Assembly (NCBI GenBank): GCA_019414565.1
Contig: DXLU01000036.1
Span: 1 to 49,398 of the forward strand
Length of the DNA stretch: 49,398 nt
DNA from: Collinsella sp.
GTDB lineage: Bacteria; Actinomycetota; Coriobacteriia; Coriobacteriales; Coriobacteriaceae
Direction of reading: 5' to 3'
A program made the position numbers and the translations under genes. This document shows positions 41,382-49,398 of the stretch, piece after piece. Under the pieces are notes generated by a model. It was given only the letters and a program-made list of their open reading frames with translations. It did no database searches and was not told where the DNA came from. The stretch's first letter is position 1; every line of letters starts with the position of its first letter.

Positions 41382-44300
41382 TCACGCTTCGCCCCAGAAT
41401 CTATGCGTGTTGCGCAGGAGCTGTGCGGTTTTGCCCTCAGCGGCCGCAACGTCGGCCTCGTCAGCCTGCCAGGTCCAGTTGCCCGTGGCCACGCCCGGTA
41501 CGTTCATGCGCGTGTCGTCGCCAAGCCCCAGCACGTCCTGCAGCGGCATCATCACCAGGGGAGCGTCGCTTGTCAGGGCGTTGCCCATGAGCTCGCTTGC
41601 CAATGCAATGCCGCTCGGTTCGTCGCCACCCGCAAAGGAGCGCGTGCACCAGCCGGCAAGCGTCGAGGTGTCGTGCGTCGAGGTGTACAGGATCTTGCCC
41701 GGTGTGGGATGAATTCCGCAGCGAACGTCGTAGTCGCTAAACTCCAGTACGTCCATGCCGGGGAAGCCGCAGGTCGAAGCCATCGCACGAACGCCAGGCG
41801 TCAGATAGCCCAGGTCCTCGGCGATAAAGTTGAGCGGACCCAGCTCGTCATAGGCGGTCTGGAACAGGTCTTTGCCCGCTCCTGCCAGCCAACGCCCGTC
41901 GGCGCATGCCTTGCCCGCGGGAATGCTGAAATAGCTGTGGAATCCCAGGAAGTGATCCAGGCGCACGCGGTCGTAGAGCGAAAACGCACGACGTAGGCGA
42001 TCCATCCACCAGCTATAGCCGTTCTGCTTCATGTGGTCCCAGCGGAACGTCGGGTTGCCCCACACCTGGCCCTCGGGCGCAAAGTTGTCGGGCGGCGCGC
42101 CAGAAATCTCAATCGCCTTACCGGTATCGGACAGCCAGAAGTTCTCGGGCTCGCTCCATGCATCGGCCGAATCGTCCGAGACATACATCGGGATATCGCC
42201 GATGACCTCGATGCCCTTCTTGTGCGCGTAGTTCATGAGCTCGCACCAGGCTAGGTCAAAGCGGTACTGCATGTACGCCTGAAGCTCGGCCTCGTCGTGG
42301 AAGCGCTTGTCGTCGATCAGATGCTCGTTGTAGCGCGCAACATCTGCCGGCCAATCGTGGCGCGATTCGCCCTCAAAGTACTTTTTGACGGCCATGTAGA
42401 CGCAGTACTTCTCGAGCCAATCGGCATTGCGATGTTTAAACGCGGTGTACAGCGGATCGGCATCCTCGCCGCCACGGGCCTTCCAAGTTTCAAAGTCGGC
42501 CGCCAGCTCCTCGTGGCTTTCGGGCAGCAGGTCGATATTGCCTGCAAAGGCCGAAGGACCGGCGTAAGGGGAGCGGAAGAAGTCCGTCGGGTTGACAGGC
42601 AGGACCTGCCAGTAGCGCATGCCCATAGCGGCCAGATGGTCGATAAAACGACGCGTTGGCGCGCCGATCGTGCCGGGCTTGCCGTCATCGGTCGGTACCG
42701 AGGTGATATGGCACACAACGCCCGCGCCGTGATCGAGCGGCTCCTGCAGGCGCTGCTCGGCATGGTGATAGATGATCGACGAGCCCAGCGGATACAAATC
42801 GAGCGTGACCGTGCCGTTGTGAATCTCGCACTCGTGACCGCTAATCACGTCACTCGCGCATTCGTCGAGCGCCGGAATCGTCACGCGGTGCGAATTGCGC
42901 AGACTACGGTTGATGATAACCGTCGCGGACTCGCCATCCTTGCCCGTGCGGTTGTATGCCAGCACCTCGTCGTTGAGCGCGAAGGCCTTGATCTCGCCGT
43001 CGATCATAAACGGCAGTGCGCGGCGTACGGCGGAGGCGTTTTTGACAATAGCCAGCGTGTCGAAGTCGTGCAGTTGGTCCTTGGTCGGCAGGGTGCGGCG
43101 GTTGCCCGGATCGGTTAGACCCTCCAGGCCGTATTCGTCGCCGTAGTAGATCGAAGGCACGCCGGGGAAGGTCATCTGCATGAGCGTGGCGAGCCAAAAA
43201 CGGCTCTTGGCCAGGCCCATCGAGTTCTCGTCCAGGCGCCATTTGCTGCGCTCGCACTCGGGCAGCTGCGATTCGTCGGGGCCGCCGCCGAGCACCGAGA
43301 TGATACGCGGGCGGTCGTGGCTCGATAGCAGGTTGAGCGCGCAGGACAATGCCTCGCTCGGGTAGTTCTCGCGCAGGGTCTCGATATCCTCAGCGGCCTC
43401 GTAGGCGTTCTTGTAGCCCATCAAAAAGCCGATGACCATGTCGCGGAAGGGGTAATCCATAGCAGAGTCCAACTCGGAGCCCTGTAGGTAGCGACGCAGA
43501 TGGCCGTAGCTAATCTTGTTGGAGGCGTCTTCCCAGACTTCGCCGAGCAACAGTGCGTCAGGCTTTTCGTCAAGTACGGCCTTCTTGATCTCGGCCAGGA
43601 AGTCGTCGGAAAGCTCGTCGGCCACGTCTAGGCGCCAGCCATGAGCGCCGGCACGTAGCCATTTACGGATCACGCCGTCCTTGCCCAGGAGCCGCTCGCG
43701 TACCAGCTCGGAGCTCTCATTGATGGCGGGCATGTTACCCACGCCCCACCAGCAGTCGTACGAGCCGTCCTCGTGGAAATAAAACGCATCGCGCCACGGC
43801 GAATCCTCGCTCTGCCACGCGCCCACGCCGGGGTAGTTGCCATAGCGGTTGAAATAGATGGAGTCGTCACCCGTGTGGTTAAAGACGCCGTCCAGAATGA
43901 TGGAAATGCCCAGCTTCTCGGCTGCCTGGCACAGCTCGGTAAAGTCCTGCTCGGTGCCCAGGATCGGGTCGATCTTGGTGTAGTCGGCCGTGTCGTAGCG
44001 GTGGTTGCTCGCGGCCTCAAAGATGGGGTTGAGGTAGATGGCCGTAAAGCCCAGCTCCGCGATGCGGGGCAGGTCATTTTGGATACCCTTGAGCGAGCCG
44101 CCGTAGAAGTCCCAAGTCTTGATGGAGCCGTCTTCGGCGCGCTCGTACACGGGCGGCTCGTTCCAGTCCTCGACCATATGGCGCTGGATTCCGTTGCGCG
44201 GTTTTTCGACCTCGGCCAGCGTGCGCTCGCGCCAGTTTTCGTCACGGGCGTAGCGATCGGGGAAGATCTGGTAGACCATGCCACGCTCGTACCACTCGGG

Positions 44301-44678
44301 ACGCACTTCGCGGTGCTTATAGACGGTAATCTGGAAGGACGGAACCTCGGCGTAGTCGTAAGTTACGCCCTCGCCACCGGTGCGGCCTTGCGGCGCGCCC
44401 AGGCGAACCTCGGGCTGGCCCTCGATATTGCAGATAAAGCTGTACCAGATAAGACAGGGCTCGGTGCACTCAAGCTCTACGGTAAATATGCCGTCGCCCT
44501 CGTGCGTCATGGGATACCGAGACTCACCGATCTCATCTACCCAGGTGCGCAGCGTAAGCGTTGCCTGGTTGGGATCTGCATCCTCCAAAATCACCGAGAG
44601 TGCAACGGAAGTTCCAGTGGTCACAGCGCCAAACGGAGTGCGAAACTGCGGTAGACGGCTGTTGTGTATCAATCTCAT
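41382..44678 (-). CDS. Bifunctional GH13 alpha-glucan hydrolase / GH77 4-alpha-glucanotransferase (MalQ) fusion
   Basis: A 1098-residue two-enzyme protein without a signal peptide, so cytoplasmic. Residues ~1-115 are an immunoglobulin-like N domain. Residues ~125-560 are a GH13 barrel with LDGVFNHTG, HGWRLDVADE (nucleophile Asp351), LLGEVWED (acid/base Glu380) and SSHDRPR (Asp455). A C-terminal beta domain follows to ~640. Residues ~650-1098 are GH77, with SPYAGPSAFAGN, RLDHFLGF (Asp908), AEDLGYLTPGV (Glu954) and STHDTSTLAGW (Asp1003). The first half resembles neopullulanase or cyclomaltodextrinase. Together they would trim and rearrange maltodextrins or glycogen branches. A strong -10 lies about 62 bases upstream. 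Confidence 0.93.
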   Translation of the reverse strand: MRLIHNSRLPQFRTPFGAVTTGTSVALSVILEDADPNQATLTLRTWVDEIGESRYPMTHEGDGIFTVELECTEPCLIWYSFICNIEGQPEVRLGAPQGRTGGEGVTYDYAEVPSFQITVYKHREVRPEWYERGMVYQIFPDRYARDENWRERTLAEVEKPRNGIQRHMVEDWNEPPVYERAEDGSIKTWDFYGGSLKGIQNDLPRIAELGFTAIYLNPIFEAASNHRYDTADYTKIDPILGTEQDFTELCQAAEKLGISIILDGVFNHTGDDSIYFNRYGNYPGVGAWQSEDSPWRDAFYFHEDGSYDCWWGVGNMPAINESSELVRERLLGKDGVIRKWLRAGAHGWRLDVADELSDDFLAEIKKAVLDEKPDALLLGEVWEDASNKISYGHLRRYLQGSELDSAMDYPFRDMVIGFLMGYKNAYEAAEDIETLRENYPSEALSCALNLLSSHDRPRIISVLGGGPDESQLPECERSKWRLDENSMGLAKSRFWLATLMQMTFPGVPSIYYGDEYGLEGLTDPGNRRTLPTKDQLHDFDTLAIVKNASAVRRALPFMIDGEIKAFALNDEVLAYNRTGKDGESATVIINRSLRNSHRVTIPALDECASDVISGHECEIHNGTVTLDLYPLGSSIIYHHAEQRLQEPLDHGAGVVCHITSVPTDDGKPGTIGAPTRRFIDHLAAMGMRYWQVLPVNPTDFFRSPYAGPSAFAGNIDLLPESHEELAADFETWKARGGEDADPLYTAFKHRNADWLEKYCVYMAVKKYFEGESRHDWPADVARYNEHLIDDKRFHDEAELQAYMQYRFDLAWCELMNYAHKKGIEVIGDIPMYVSDDSADAWSEPENFWLSDTGKAIEISGAPPDNFAPEGQVWGNPTFRWDHMKQNGYSWWMDRLRRAFSLYDRVRLDHFLGFHSYFSIPAGKACADGRWLAGAGKDLFQTAYDELGPLNFIAEDLGYLTPGVRAMASTCGFPGMDVLEFSDYDVRCGIHPTPGKILYTSTHDTSTLAGWCTRSFAGGDEPSGIALASELMGNALTSDAPLVMMPLQDVLGLGDDTRMNVPGVATGNWTWQADEADVAAAEGKTAQLLRNTHRFWGEA

Positions 44679-44739
44679 AGTACGGTCCAGTTCAATAGAA
44701 TCATGGCCTGCGGGCCATGGGTTTTACGCCTAAGATGTA

Positions 44740-44769
44740 AGTATATCTGTAGTACACAGGGTGTATAAA
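44740..44769 (-). promoter_or_regulatory. Probable promoter of the GH13-GH77 gene
   Basis: On the minus strand, TTTATA (44764-44769) is followed 18 bases later by TATACT (44740-44745). A small perfect palindrome, CATGGCC/GGCCATG, lies at about 44702-44719 in the leader. The rest of the 217-base gap to the glycogen synthase gene holds only the latter's terminator. Confidence 0.5.
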
Positions 44770-44832
44770 CAACATCCGTTTACCATCGGCGAACGGTTGT
44801 CCTAGAAAATCGTTTTACCACTACCTACAGAG

Positions 44833-44859
44833 AAGGGGCGCCCGGTTGGAGCGCCCCTT
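44833..44859 (-). terminator. Probable terminator of the glgC-glgD-glgA operon
   Basis: Stem AAGGGGCGC/GCGCCCCTT (44833-44841 and 44851-44859), 37 bases after the glgA stop. The minus strand continues TTCTCTGT, a poor T-run. Confidence 0.55.
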
Positions 44860-44895
44860 GCTTAGGGTTTGATGAGGTTTTGGATCGTCTGTGGG

Positions 44896-47220
44896 CTAGC
44901 GACGCTTGCGGGTGGCCGTTGCCTTGCGGACGGAGGTCTTCTTGGTCGGAGCCTTTTCCTCGGTCGAAGCGGCGGGGGAGACCGGAGCCTCCTTGGCGGG
45001 CTCGGGCTTTGTCGTAGCCTTCGGAGCGGTCTTGACCTCAGCGGCCTTCGGTGCCGGCTCGGCCTTTACTGCGGGCTTGTCCTCGGCCTTAGCGTCTGCC
45101 TTGGGAGCAGCGGCCTTGGTCGTGGCCTTTTTGGCCGTCGTCGTAGCGCGCTTGCGCGTGTTGGTCTTGGCGGCCGGCTTTGCCTCGGCCTTGGGCTCGG
45201 CACCCGCCTCCTCGACCTTGACGGCGGGCTTTGCAGCAGCCTTCGTGGTGGTCTTCGTAGCAGCCTTCGTCGTAGCGGCCTTGGTCGTTGTCGACTTCGT
45301 AGCCGTGGCCTTCTTGGCGGTCGTGGTCTTGGTCGTGGTCGTCTTCTTGGCAGCGGTCTTTACCGGAGCCTTGGCGGCCGGCTTGGCCTCAGCGACCTCG
45401 GCCTTTACCTCGGGGGTTGCCTCGACCTCGGCGGCCTTCTTGGCAGCGGCGATCGTGCGCTTGCGCGTCGTCGTTGCCTTGGCAGCAATCGTCTTTGCTG
45501 CAGCGGTCTTGGTGGCGGCAGTCTTGGTCGTCGTAGTCTTCTTGGCCGTTGTCTTGCGCGTCGTGGTCTTCTTTGCCGCAGGCTTCGCAGCGGGCTTGAC
45601 CTCGTCCTCTGCCTCAAGAGCAACCTCAGCCTTCACCTTAGGCTCGGCCTTTGCGGGCTCAGCCTCAACCGGCTTCTCTTCGGCCTTGGGCTCCTCAGCG
45701 GCCACCGGCTCAGCAACAGCCTCAGGCTCGTCGACAACAGCCGCCGGCCTCTCAATCTCCGGATGCATAAAGAAGTACAGGTCCAGGTACTTATCGGCCG
45801 AGCGCGTCCAGCTAAAGTCCTGGCTCATGGCCTGCGTGACCAGCTGGTTCCAAGCGTTGCGGTTATCCCAGAACAGGCGTGCCGCGCGGAACACCGCGTC
45901 GCCCATCTCGTCGCCGTTAAAGTTGCTAAACGAGAAGCCCGTGCCCTCGCCGGTAAACTCGTTGTACGGGATCACGGTGTCCTTCAGACCACCGGTCTCG
46001 CGGACAATCGGCAAGGTACCGTAGCGCATGGCGATGATCTGCGACAGACCGCAGGGCTCAAACTTCGAAGGCATCAGGAACATGTCGGCGGCTGCGTACA
46101 TGCGCTGCGACAGCGCAGGATCGAACTCGATGCGCGCGGCCATGGTGCCGGGGTACTTGTCCTGGAAGTAGCGCAGGCCGTCCTCGTAGTCGCGGTCGCC
46201 GGTACCCAGCACGGCCACCTGAACGCCGCCGGACAGGATGCGGTCGAGCGCGTACATGACCAGGTCCATGCCCTTCTGGCGCGTCAGTCGCGTGACCATC
46301 ACCATAAGCGGACGGTCGTCGCGAACCTCGAGCCCCAGCTCTTCCTGCAGCTTGGCCTTGCACACGGCCTTGCCGGAACGGTCCTCCACGGTGTAGTTGG
46401 CGGCAATGCGCTTGTCGGTCGCCGGGTCAAAGCCCGCAACGTCAATGCCGTTGAGGATGCCCTGCAGCGCGTAGGAGCGCTCGCGCAGCACGCCGTCCAG
46501 ACCCTCGCCAAACTCGGGCGTTTGGATCTCGCCCGCATAGGTGGGGCTCACCGTGGTGATGGCATCGGCATAGTGCAGCGCGCCCAGCATGTAGTTGATG
46601 CTGCAGGCGTCGCAGCGCAGCTGCGTAGCTGCCGCCGGAATATGTGCCACACCCAGGATGTCCTCCATCACGGTGTCGCTAAACTGGCCCTGGAACGCCA
46701 CGTTGTGGATCGAGAACACGGTCTTGACGCGGTCATACAGCGGCAGGCCCTGGTAGAACTCGCGCAAGAACACGGGCGCCAGCGCCGTTTGCCAGTCGTT
46801 GCAGTGCAGGATGTCGCACTCAAAGCCGGCTGGCAGGTGCTGCAGGCTCTCGGTGATGGCCTTGGAGAAGAACGCGAAGCGCTCACCGTCGTCAAAGAAG
46901 CCGTACGGATAGTCGCGCGCAAAGTAGCGCTCGTTGTCGATGAACATATAGGTGACGCCGTCGTGCTCGAGCTTCTCGAGCCCGCAGTACTCGTTGCGCC
47001 AGCCCAGGCTCACGTAAAAGTCGGAGAAGTGCTCCATCTGCGCCTTGTACTCGTCCTTGATGGTGGCGTACTTGGGCACCATCACGATAACCTCGGCGCC
47101 GGCGCGCACAAGTGCCGCAGGCAGCGAGCCCGCCACGTCACCCAGGCCACCGGTCTTTACAAACGGTGCGCACTCGGCCGAGGCAAACACGATCTGCATC
47201 TTTTTGCTGGAATCAGCCAT
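44896..47220 (-). CDS. glgA: Glycogen synthase with long Lys/Thr/Ala-rich C-terminal tail
   Basis: A 774-residue protein using ADP-glucose to extend alpha-1,4-glucan. Residues 1-~488 are a complete GT5 synthase: VKTGGLGDVAGSLP (ADP-glucose lysine), HCNDWQTAL, VTRLTRQKGMDL, FEPCGLSQIIAMRYGTLPIV and ETGGLKDTV. Residues ~489-774 are a low-complexity tail, first Glu/Pro/Ala-rich, then repeats such as KKTTTRKTTAKKTTTTKTA, ending in RKATATRKRR. It resembles histone H1 or AlgP-type AK-rich tails and is absent from ordinary GlgA (~480 residues). No stop or frameshift separates the two parts. The ATG at 47220 has GGGAGA upstream, and an ATG 4 codons earlier overlaps that site. Confidence 0.93.
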   Translation of the reverse strand: MADSSKKMQIVFASAECAPFVKTGGLGDVAGSLPAALVRAGAEVIVMVPKYATIKDEYKAQMEHFSDFYVSLGWRNEYCGLEKLEHDGVTYMFIDNERYFARDYPYGFFDDGERFAFFSKAITESLQHLPAGFECDILHCNDWQTALAPVFLREFYQGLPLYDRVKTVFSIHNVAFQGQFSDTVMEDILGVAHIPAAATQLRCDACSINYMLGALHYADAITTVSPTYAGEIQTPEFGEGLDGVLRERSYALQGILNGIDVAGFDPATDKRIAANYTVEDRSGKAVCKAKLQEELGLEVRDDRPLMVMVTRLTRQKGMDLVMYALDRILSGGVQVAVLGTGDRDYEDGLRYFQDKYPGTMAARIEFDPALSQRMYAAADMFLMPSKFEPCGLSQIIAMRYGTLPIVRETGGLKDTVIPYNEFTGEGTGFSFSNFNGDEMGDAVFRAARLFWDNRNAWNQLVTQAMSQDFSWTRSADKYLDLYFFMHPEIERPAAVVDEPEAVAEPVAAEEPKAEEKPVEAEPAKAEPKVKAEVALEAEDEVKPAAKPAAKKTTTRKTTAKKTTTTKTAATKTAAAKTIAAKATTTRKRTIAAAKKAAEVEATPEVKAEVAEAKPAAKAPVKTAAKKTTTTKTTTAKKATATKSTTTKAATTKAATKTTTKAAAKPAVKVEEAGAEPKAEAKPAAKTNTRKRATTTAKKATTKAAAPKADAKAEDKPAVKAEPAPKAAEVKTAPKATTKPEPAKEAPVSPAASTEEKAPTKKTSVRKATATRKRR

Positions 47221-47244
47221 ATTGTCTCCCATGTTGTAATTCGA

Positions 47245-47278
47245 GAATAGCCGCCAGGCGCGAACCGGGCGGCTATTC
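47245..47278 (-). other. Hairpin between glgD and glgA
   Basis: 11-base perfect arms (GAATAGCCGCC and GGCGGCTATTC) with a 12-base loop in the 90-base space between the genes. There is no T-run, so it could set the relative expression of glgA or stabilise the upstream message. Confidence 0.55.
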
Positions 47279-47310
47279 TACATGTTACGAGCGATGTTGC
47301 GGTGCCAACG

Positions 47311-48438
47311 TTAACGCACGATGGTGGTATCGGAAGTTAACGGAGCCTTGCCCAGCACCAGGATGTTCTCGGGCGTACCGCGAAGCTCGGTGTTGGTGGG
47401 AACCACGTTGTTCTTGTCCAGAATGGCATTCTCGACGCGGGCGCCGCTCTTGATGATGCAGCTCTGGTTGATGATCGAGTTGGTCACCGAAGCGCCTTCC
47501 TCGACCACAACGCCGCGCGACAGGATTGAATTGCGCACGGTGCCCTTGATGATGCAGCCGGCCGAGATGATCGAGTTGCACGCGTGGCTGCCGGTCGCAT
47601 AGCGCGAAGGCGGCACGTCGTGAGCCTTGGTCAGAATCGGGCGCTCGGGGTCAAAGAGCTGGTCGGCCACGGTCTGGTCGAGCAGGTCCATGCTGCGGCG
47701 ATACAGCGACTTCTCGCTAAACACGCCCACGACCTCGCCCTTGTACTCGTAGCTGCACACGTCGATGTTGCCAAAGTCGCCCTGGAGTGCCTCAAGCAGG
47801 TCCAGATAGTCGGCGGCCTGGTAGTGGTCGATAATCTCGAGCAGCGTCTCGCGGTTGACGATGCAGCAGTCCATAGACGCGTTGTCGCCGTACACGACGC
47901 CGGCGCTCACGCCCGTCAGGCGGCCGTTCTCGTTAATCTCGAGCTTGGTCTCGTCATCGACGTTGCGCGTGGCCTTGCAGTACACCACGGTCATCTGGGC
48001 ACCGGAGTTCTCGTGCGCCTCGATGATGGTGTTGAGGTCCATGTTAAAGATGATGTTGGTGCCCATCATCACAACATAGGGCTTCTCCGAGCGCTGGAAC
48101 AGCGTCTTGTTGGAGATGATGTCGCGCAGCAGGAAGCGCATGCCGCCCTTGGTGGTGCCATACGCGTTGCCGGGCACCATGAACAGGCCGCCTTTCTTGC
48201 GGTCCAGGCCCCAGTCCTTGCCCGAGCCCACGTGGTCGATCAGCGAGCGGTAGTTGCCCGGCATGACGACGCCGACGGTCTTGATGCCGGCGTTCATCAT
48301 GTTGGACAGCGGAAAGTCGATCAGGCGGTAGCGGCCCAAAAACGGAACGGATGCGATGGGGCGGTCCTTGAGCAGCACGCTGCCGTAGGTCGAAGAGTAG
48401 TTAGCGGTGATATAACCGATGGCCTTGCGATTGATCAT
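47311..48438 (-). CDS. glgD: Glucose-1-phosphate adenylyltransferase-like subunit GlgD
   Basis: A 375-residue protein of the ADP-glucose pyrophosphorylase family. It has a nucleotidyltransferase N-terminal domain (DRPIASVPFLGRYRLIDFPLSN, then VVMPGNYRSLIDHVGSG) and a left-handed beta-helix C-terminus (HACNSIISAGCIIKGTVRNSILSRG). The usual GGxGTRLxPLT loop is replaced by YSSTYGSVLLKDRP, as in GlgD subunits that pair with GlgC and modulate it. It starts at 48438, 4 bases after the glgC stop, with GGGGGA upstream. Confidence 0.93.
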   Translation of the reverse strand: MINRKAIGYITANYSSTYGSVLLKDRPIASVPFLGRYRLIDFPLSNMMNAGIKTVGVVMPGNYRSLIDHVGSGKDWGLDRKKGGLFMVPGNAYGTTKGGMRFLLRDIISNKTLFQRSEKPYVVMMGTNIIFNMDLNTIIEAHENSGAQMTVVYCKATRNVDDETKLEINENGRLTGVSAGVVYGDNASMDCCIVNRETLLEIIDHYQAADYLDLLEALQGDFGNIDVCSYEYKGEVVGVFSEKSLYRRSMDLLDQTVADQLFDPERPILTKAHDVPPSRYATGSHACNSIISAGCIIKGTVRNSILSRGVVVEEGASVTNSIINQSCIIKSGARVENAILDKNNVVPTNTELRGTPENILVLGKAPLTSDTTIVR

Positions 48439-48442
48439 CGGA

Positions 48443-49398
48443 TCATTCCCCCTTCCCGATAACGACGTCATTTCCAACGACGGCCGTATCCTTGGTGGTA
48501 TCGACAGAGCCGAGCTTCACGCCCTCTTCGACCGTGGAGTTCTCGCCCAAAATAGCGCGGCAGATGTGCGCGCCGCTCTTAACGTGCGCACCCGGCAGCA
48601 GCACGGAGTCCTCGACCACGGCGCGCTCCTCGATGATGACATCGGTCGAAAGGATCGAGTGGCGAGCGGTGCCGTAGATCTTGCAGCCGTTGGAGACCAG
48701 GCAGTCGTCCAGGCGGCCGTCAGGGCCAATGTAGTGCGGCGGACGCGTGGTGATGTTGGACATGATGGGGAAGTTCTTGTCGAACAGATCGAACTCGGGG
48801 TTGTTGCCCAGCAGGTCCATCGAGGTCTCATGGAAGCTGGCGATGGTGCCGACGTCCTTCCAGAAGCCGTGGAACTCGTAGCTGTACAGGCGCTTGTTCT
48901 CACCGAGCAGCTTGGGGATGATGTCCTTGCCAAAGTCGTGGCTCGAGCGCTGGTCCAGAGCGTCCTCCTCGAGCGCCTCGATCAGCACGTCGGCCGAGAA
49001 GATGTAGATGCCCATGGACGCGAGGTTCGAATCGGGCTTCTCGGGCTTCTCGGTGAACTTGGTGATGCGGCCGTCTTCGGGGTCGGTGGTCAGGATGCCA
49101 AAGCGGCTGGCCTCCTCCCACGGCACGGGCATAACGCTCACCGTGAGGTCGGCGTTGTTCTCAATGTGCGTCTTAAGCATCTTGCGGTAGTCCATGCGAT
49201 ACAGGTGATCGCCCGAAAGAATCAGGACGTACTTGGGGTCGTTGGCCTTGATGTAGTCGAGGTTCTGCGTAATGGCGTCGGCCGTGCCCGCATACCAGGC
49301 GCCGCCGGTCTGCGTCTCGTACGGCGGCAGGATCGACACGCCGCCGTCGCGGCTGTCCAGATCCCACGCCTCGCCGGAGCCCACGTAGGCATGCAGCA
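48443..49398 (-). CDS. glgC: Glucose-1-phosphate adenylyltransferase GlgC, N-terminus outside window
   Basis: The last 318 codons of GlgC are visible. The frame is open to the window edge (LHAYVGSGEAWDLD...), so the first ~80 residues, including the catalytic glycine-rich loop, are missing. Present are GGAWYAGTADAITQNLDYI, LSGDHLYRMDYRKML, FTEKPEKPDSNLASMGIYIF (glucose-1-phosphate region), SHDFGKDIIP, and the beta-helix tail (GARHSILSTDV-like repeats). It makes ADP-glucose for GlgA. The true start lies beyond 49398. Confidence 0.93.
   Translation of the reverse strand, partial: LHAYVGSGEAWDLDSRDGGVSILPPYETQTGGAWYAGTADAITQNLDYIKANDPKYVLILSGDHLYRMDYRKMLKTHIENNADLTVSVMPVPWEEASRFGILTTDPEDGRITKFTEKPEKPDSNLASMGIYIFSADVLIEALEEDALDQRSSHDFGKDIIPKLLGENKRLYSYEFHGFWKDVGTIASFHETSMDLLGNNPEFDLFDKNFPIMSNITTRPPHYIGPDGRLDDCLVSNGCKIYGTARHSILSTDVIIEERAVVEDSVLLPGAHVKSGAHICRAILGENSTVEEGVKLGSVDTTKDTAVVGNDVVIGKGE

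Noticed and set aside
45100..45620. Tandem-like repeats in the glycogen synthase tail considered as a CRISPR or VNTR array
   Set aside because: Repeats are irregular, in frame and encode Lys/Thr/Ala; there are no constant repeats with unique spacers.
44869..47250. Very long open frame on the plus strand opposite glycogen synthase, Gly/Leu/Arg-rich, plus another hydrophobic Ala/Val-rich one at 44906-46024
   Set aside because: Both are antisense readings of the Lys/Thr/Ala repeat tail and GC-rich synthase gene. They have low-complexity composition, no ribosome site and no domain features.

Overview
The window looks like chromosome of a gut-type Coriobacteriia, most likely Collinsella or a close relative. 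This is an inference from high GC, heavy use of GCC/CGC/GAC codons, the glycogen and starch genes, a one-piece Fe-S serine dehydratase, and a complete anaerobic cobalamin pathway next to a Tat-lipoprotein cobaltochelatase. No 16S gene is present to confirm it.

Layout. 1-2241: the 3' part of a tRNA-Glu(CTC), a terminator, a flippase-like membrane protein and a TetR-family regulator. 2244-24691: a cobalamin block with two divergent arms. The minus arm (2402-8130) starts with a cobalamin riboswitch and encodes an exported CbiK-type cobaltochelatase, a small lipoprotein and a BtuF/BtuC/BtuD-type importer. The plus arm (8357-24568) is 17 genes with almost no space between them: cbiF, D, L, G, H, ET, A, cobT, cobU, cobS, a CobU-like/CobC fusion, cbiB, cobD, cbiP, cobA, cbiC and cbiJ. 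Together the arms cover every step from sirohydrochlorin to cobalamin. Not seen here are synthesis of sirohydrochlorin, dimethylbenzimidazole and threonine phosphate, and a CbiMNQO cobalt transporter. The block is bracketed by transposase fossils: an IS3-type fragment at 2244-2336 and an IS21-type fragment with an internal stop at 24602-24691. This suggests horizontal acquisition.

24779-33378 (minus strand): a MacA/MacB-like three-gene exporter, an L,D-transpeptidase, L-serine dehydratase and S-adenosylmethionine synthetase. 33683-40895 (plus strand): gltX, then priA-def-fmt-rsmB, a common bacterial housekeeping order. 41057-49398 (minus strand): a zinc-ribbon protein, a GH13-GH77 fusion for maltodextrin breakdown, and glgC-glgD-glgA for glycogen synthesis. 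GlgC runs off the window edge, and GlgA carries a long histone-H1-like Lys/Thr/Ala tail.

The intergenic spaces hold several long palindromes of four sequence types. One type is a 69-bp element present twice, at 24698 and 40901, in opposite orientations. The features most worth follow-up are the exported chelatase/importer arm, the CobU-like/CobC fusion, the GlgA tail, the IS-bracketed cobalamin block and the palindrome families.
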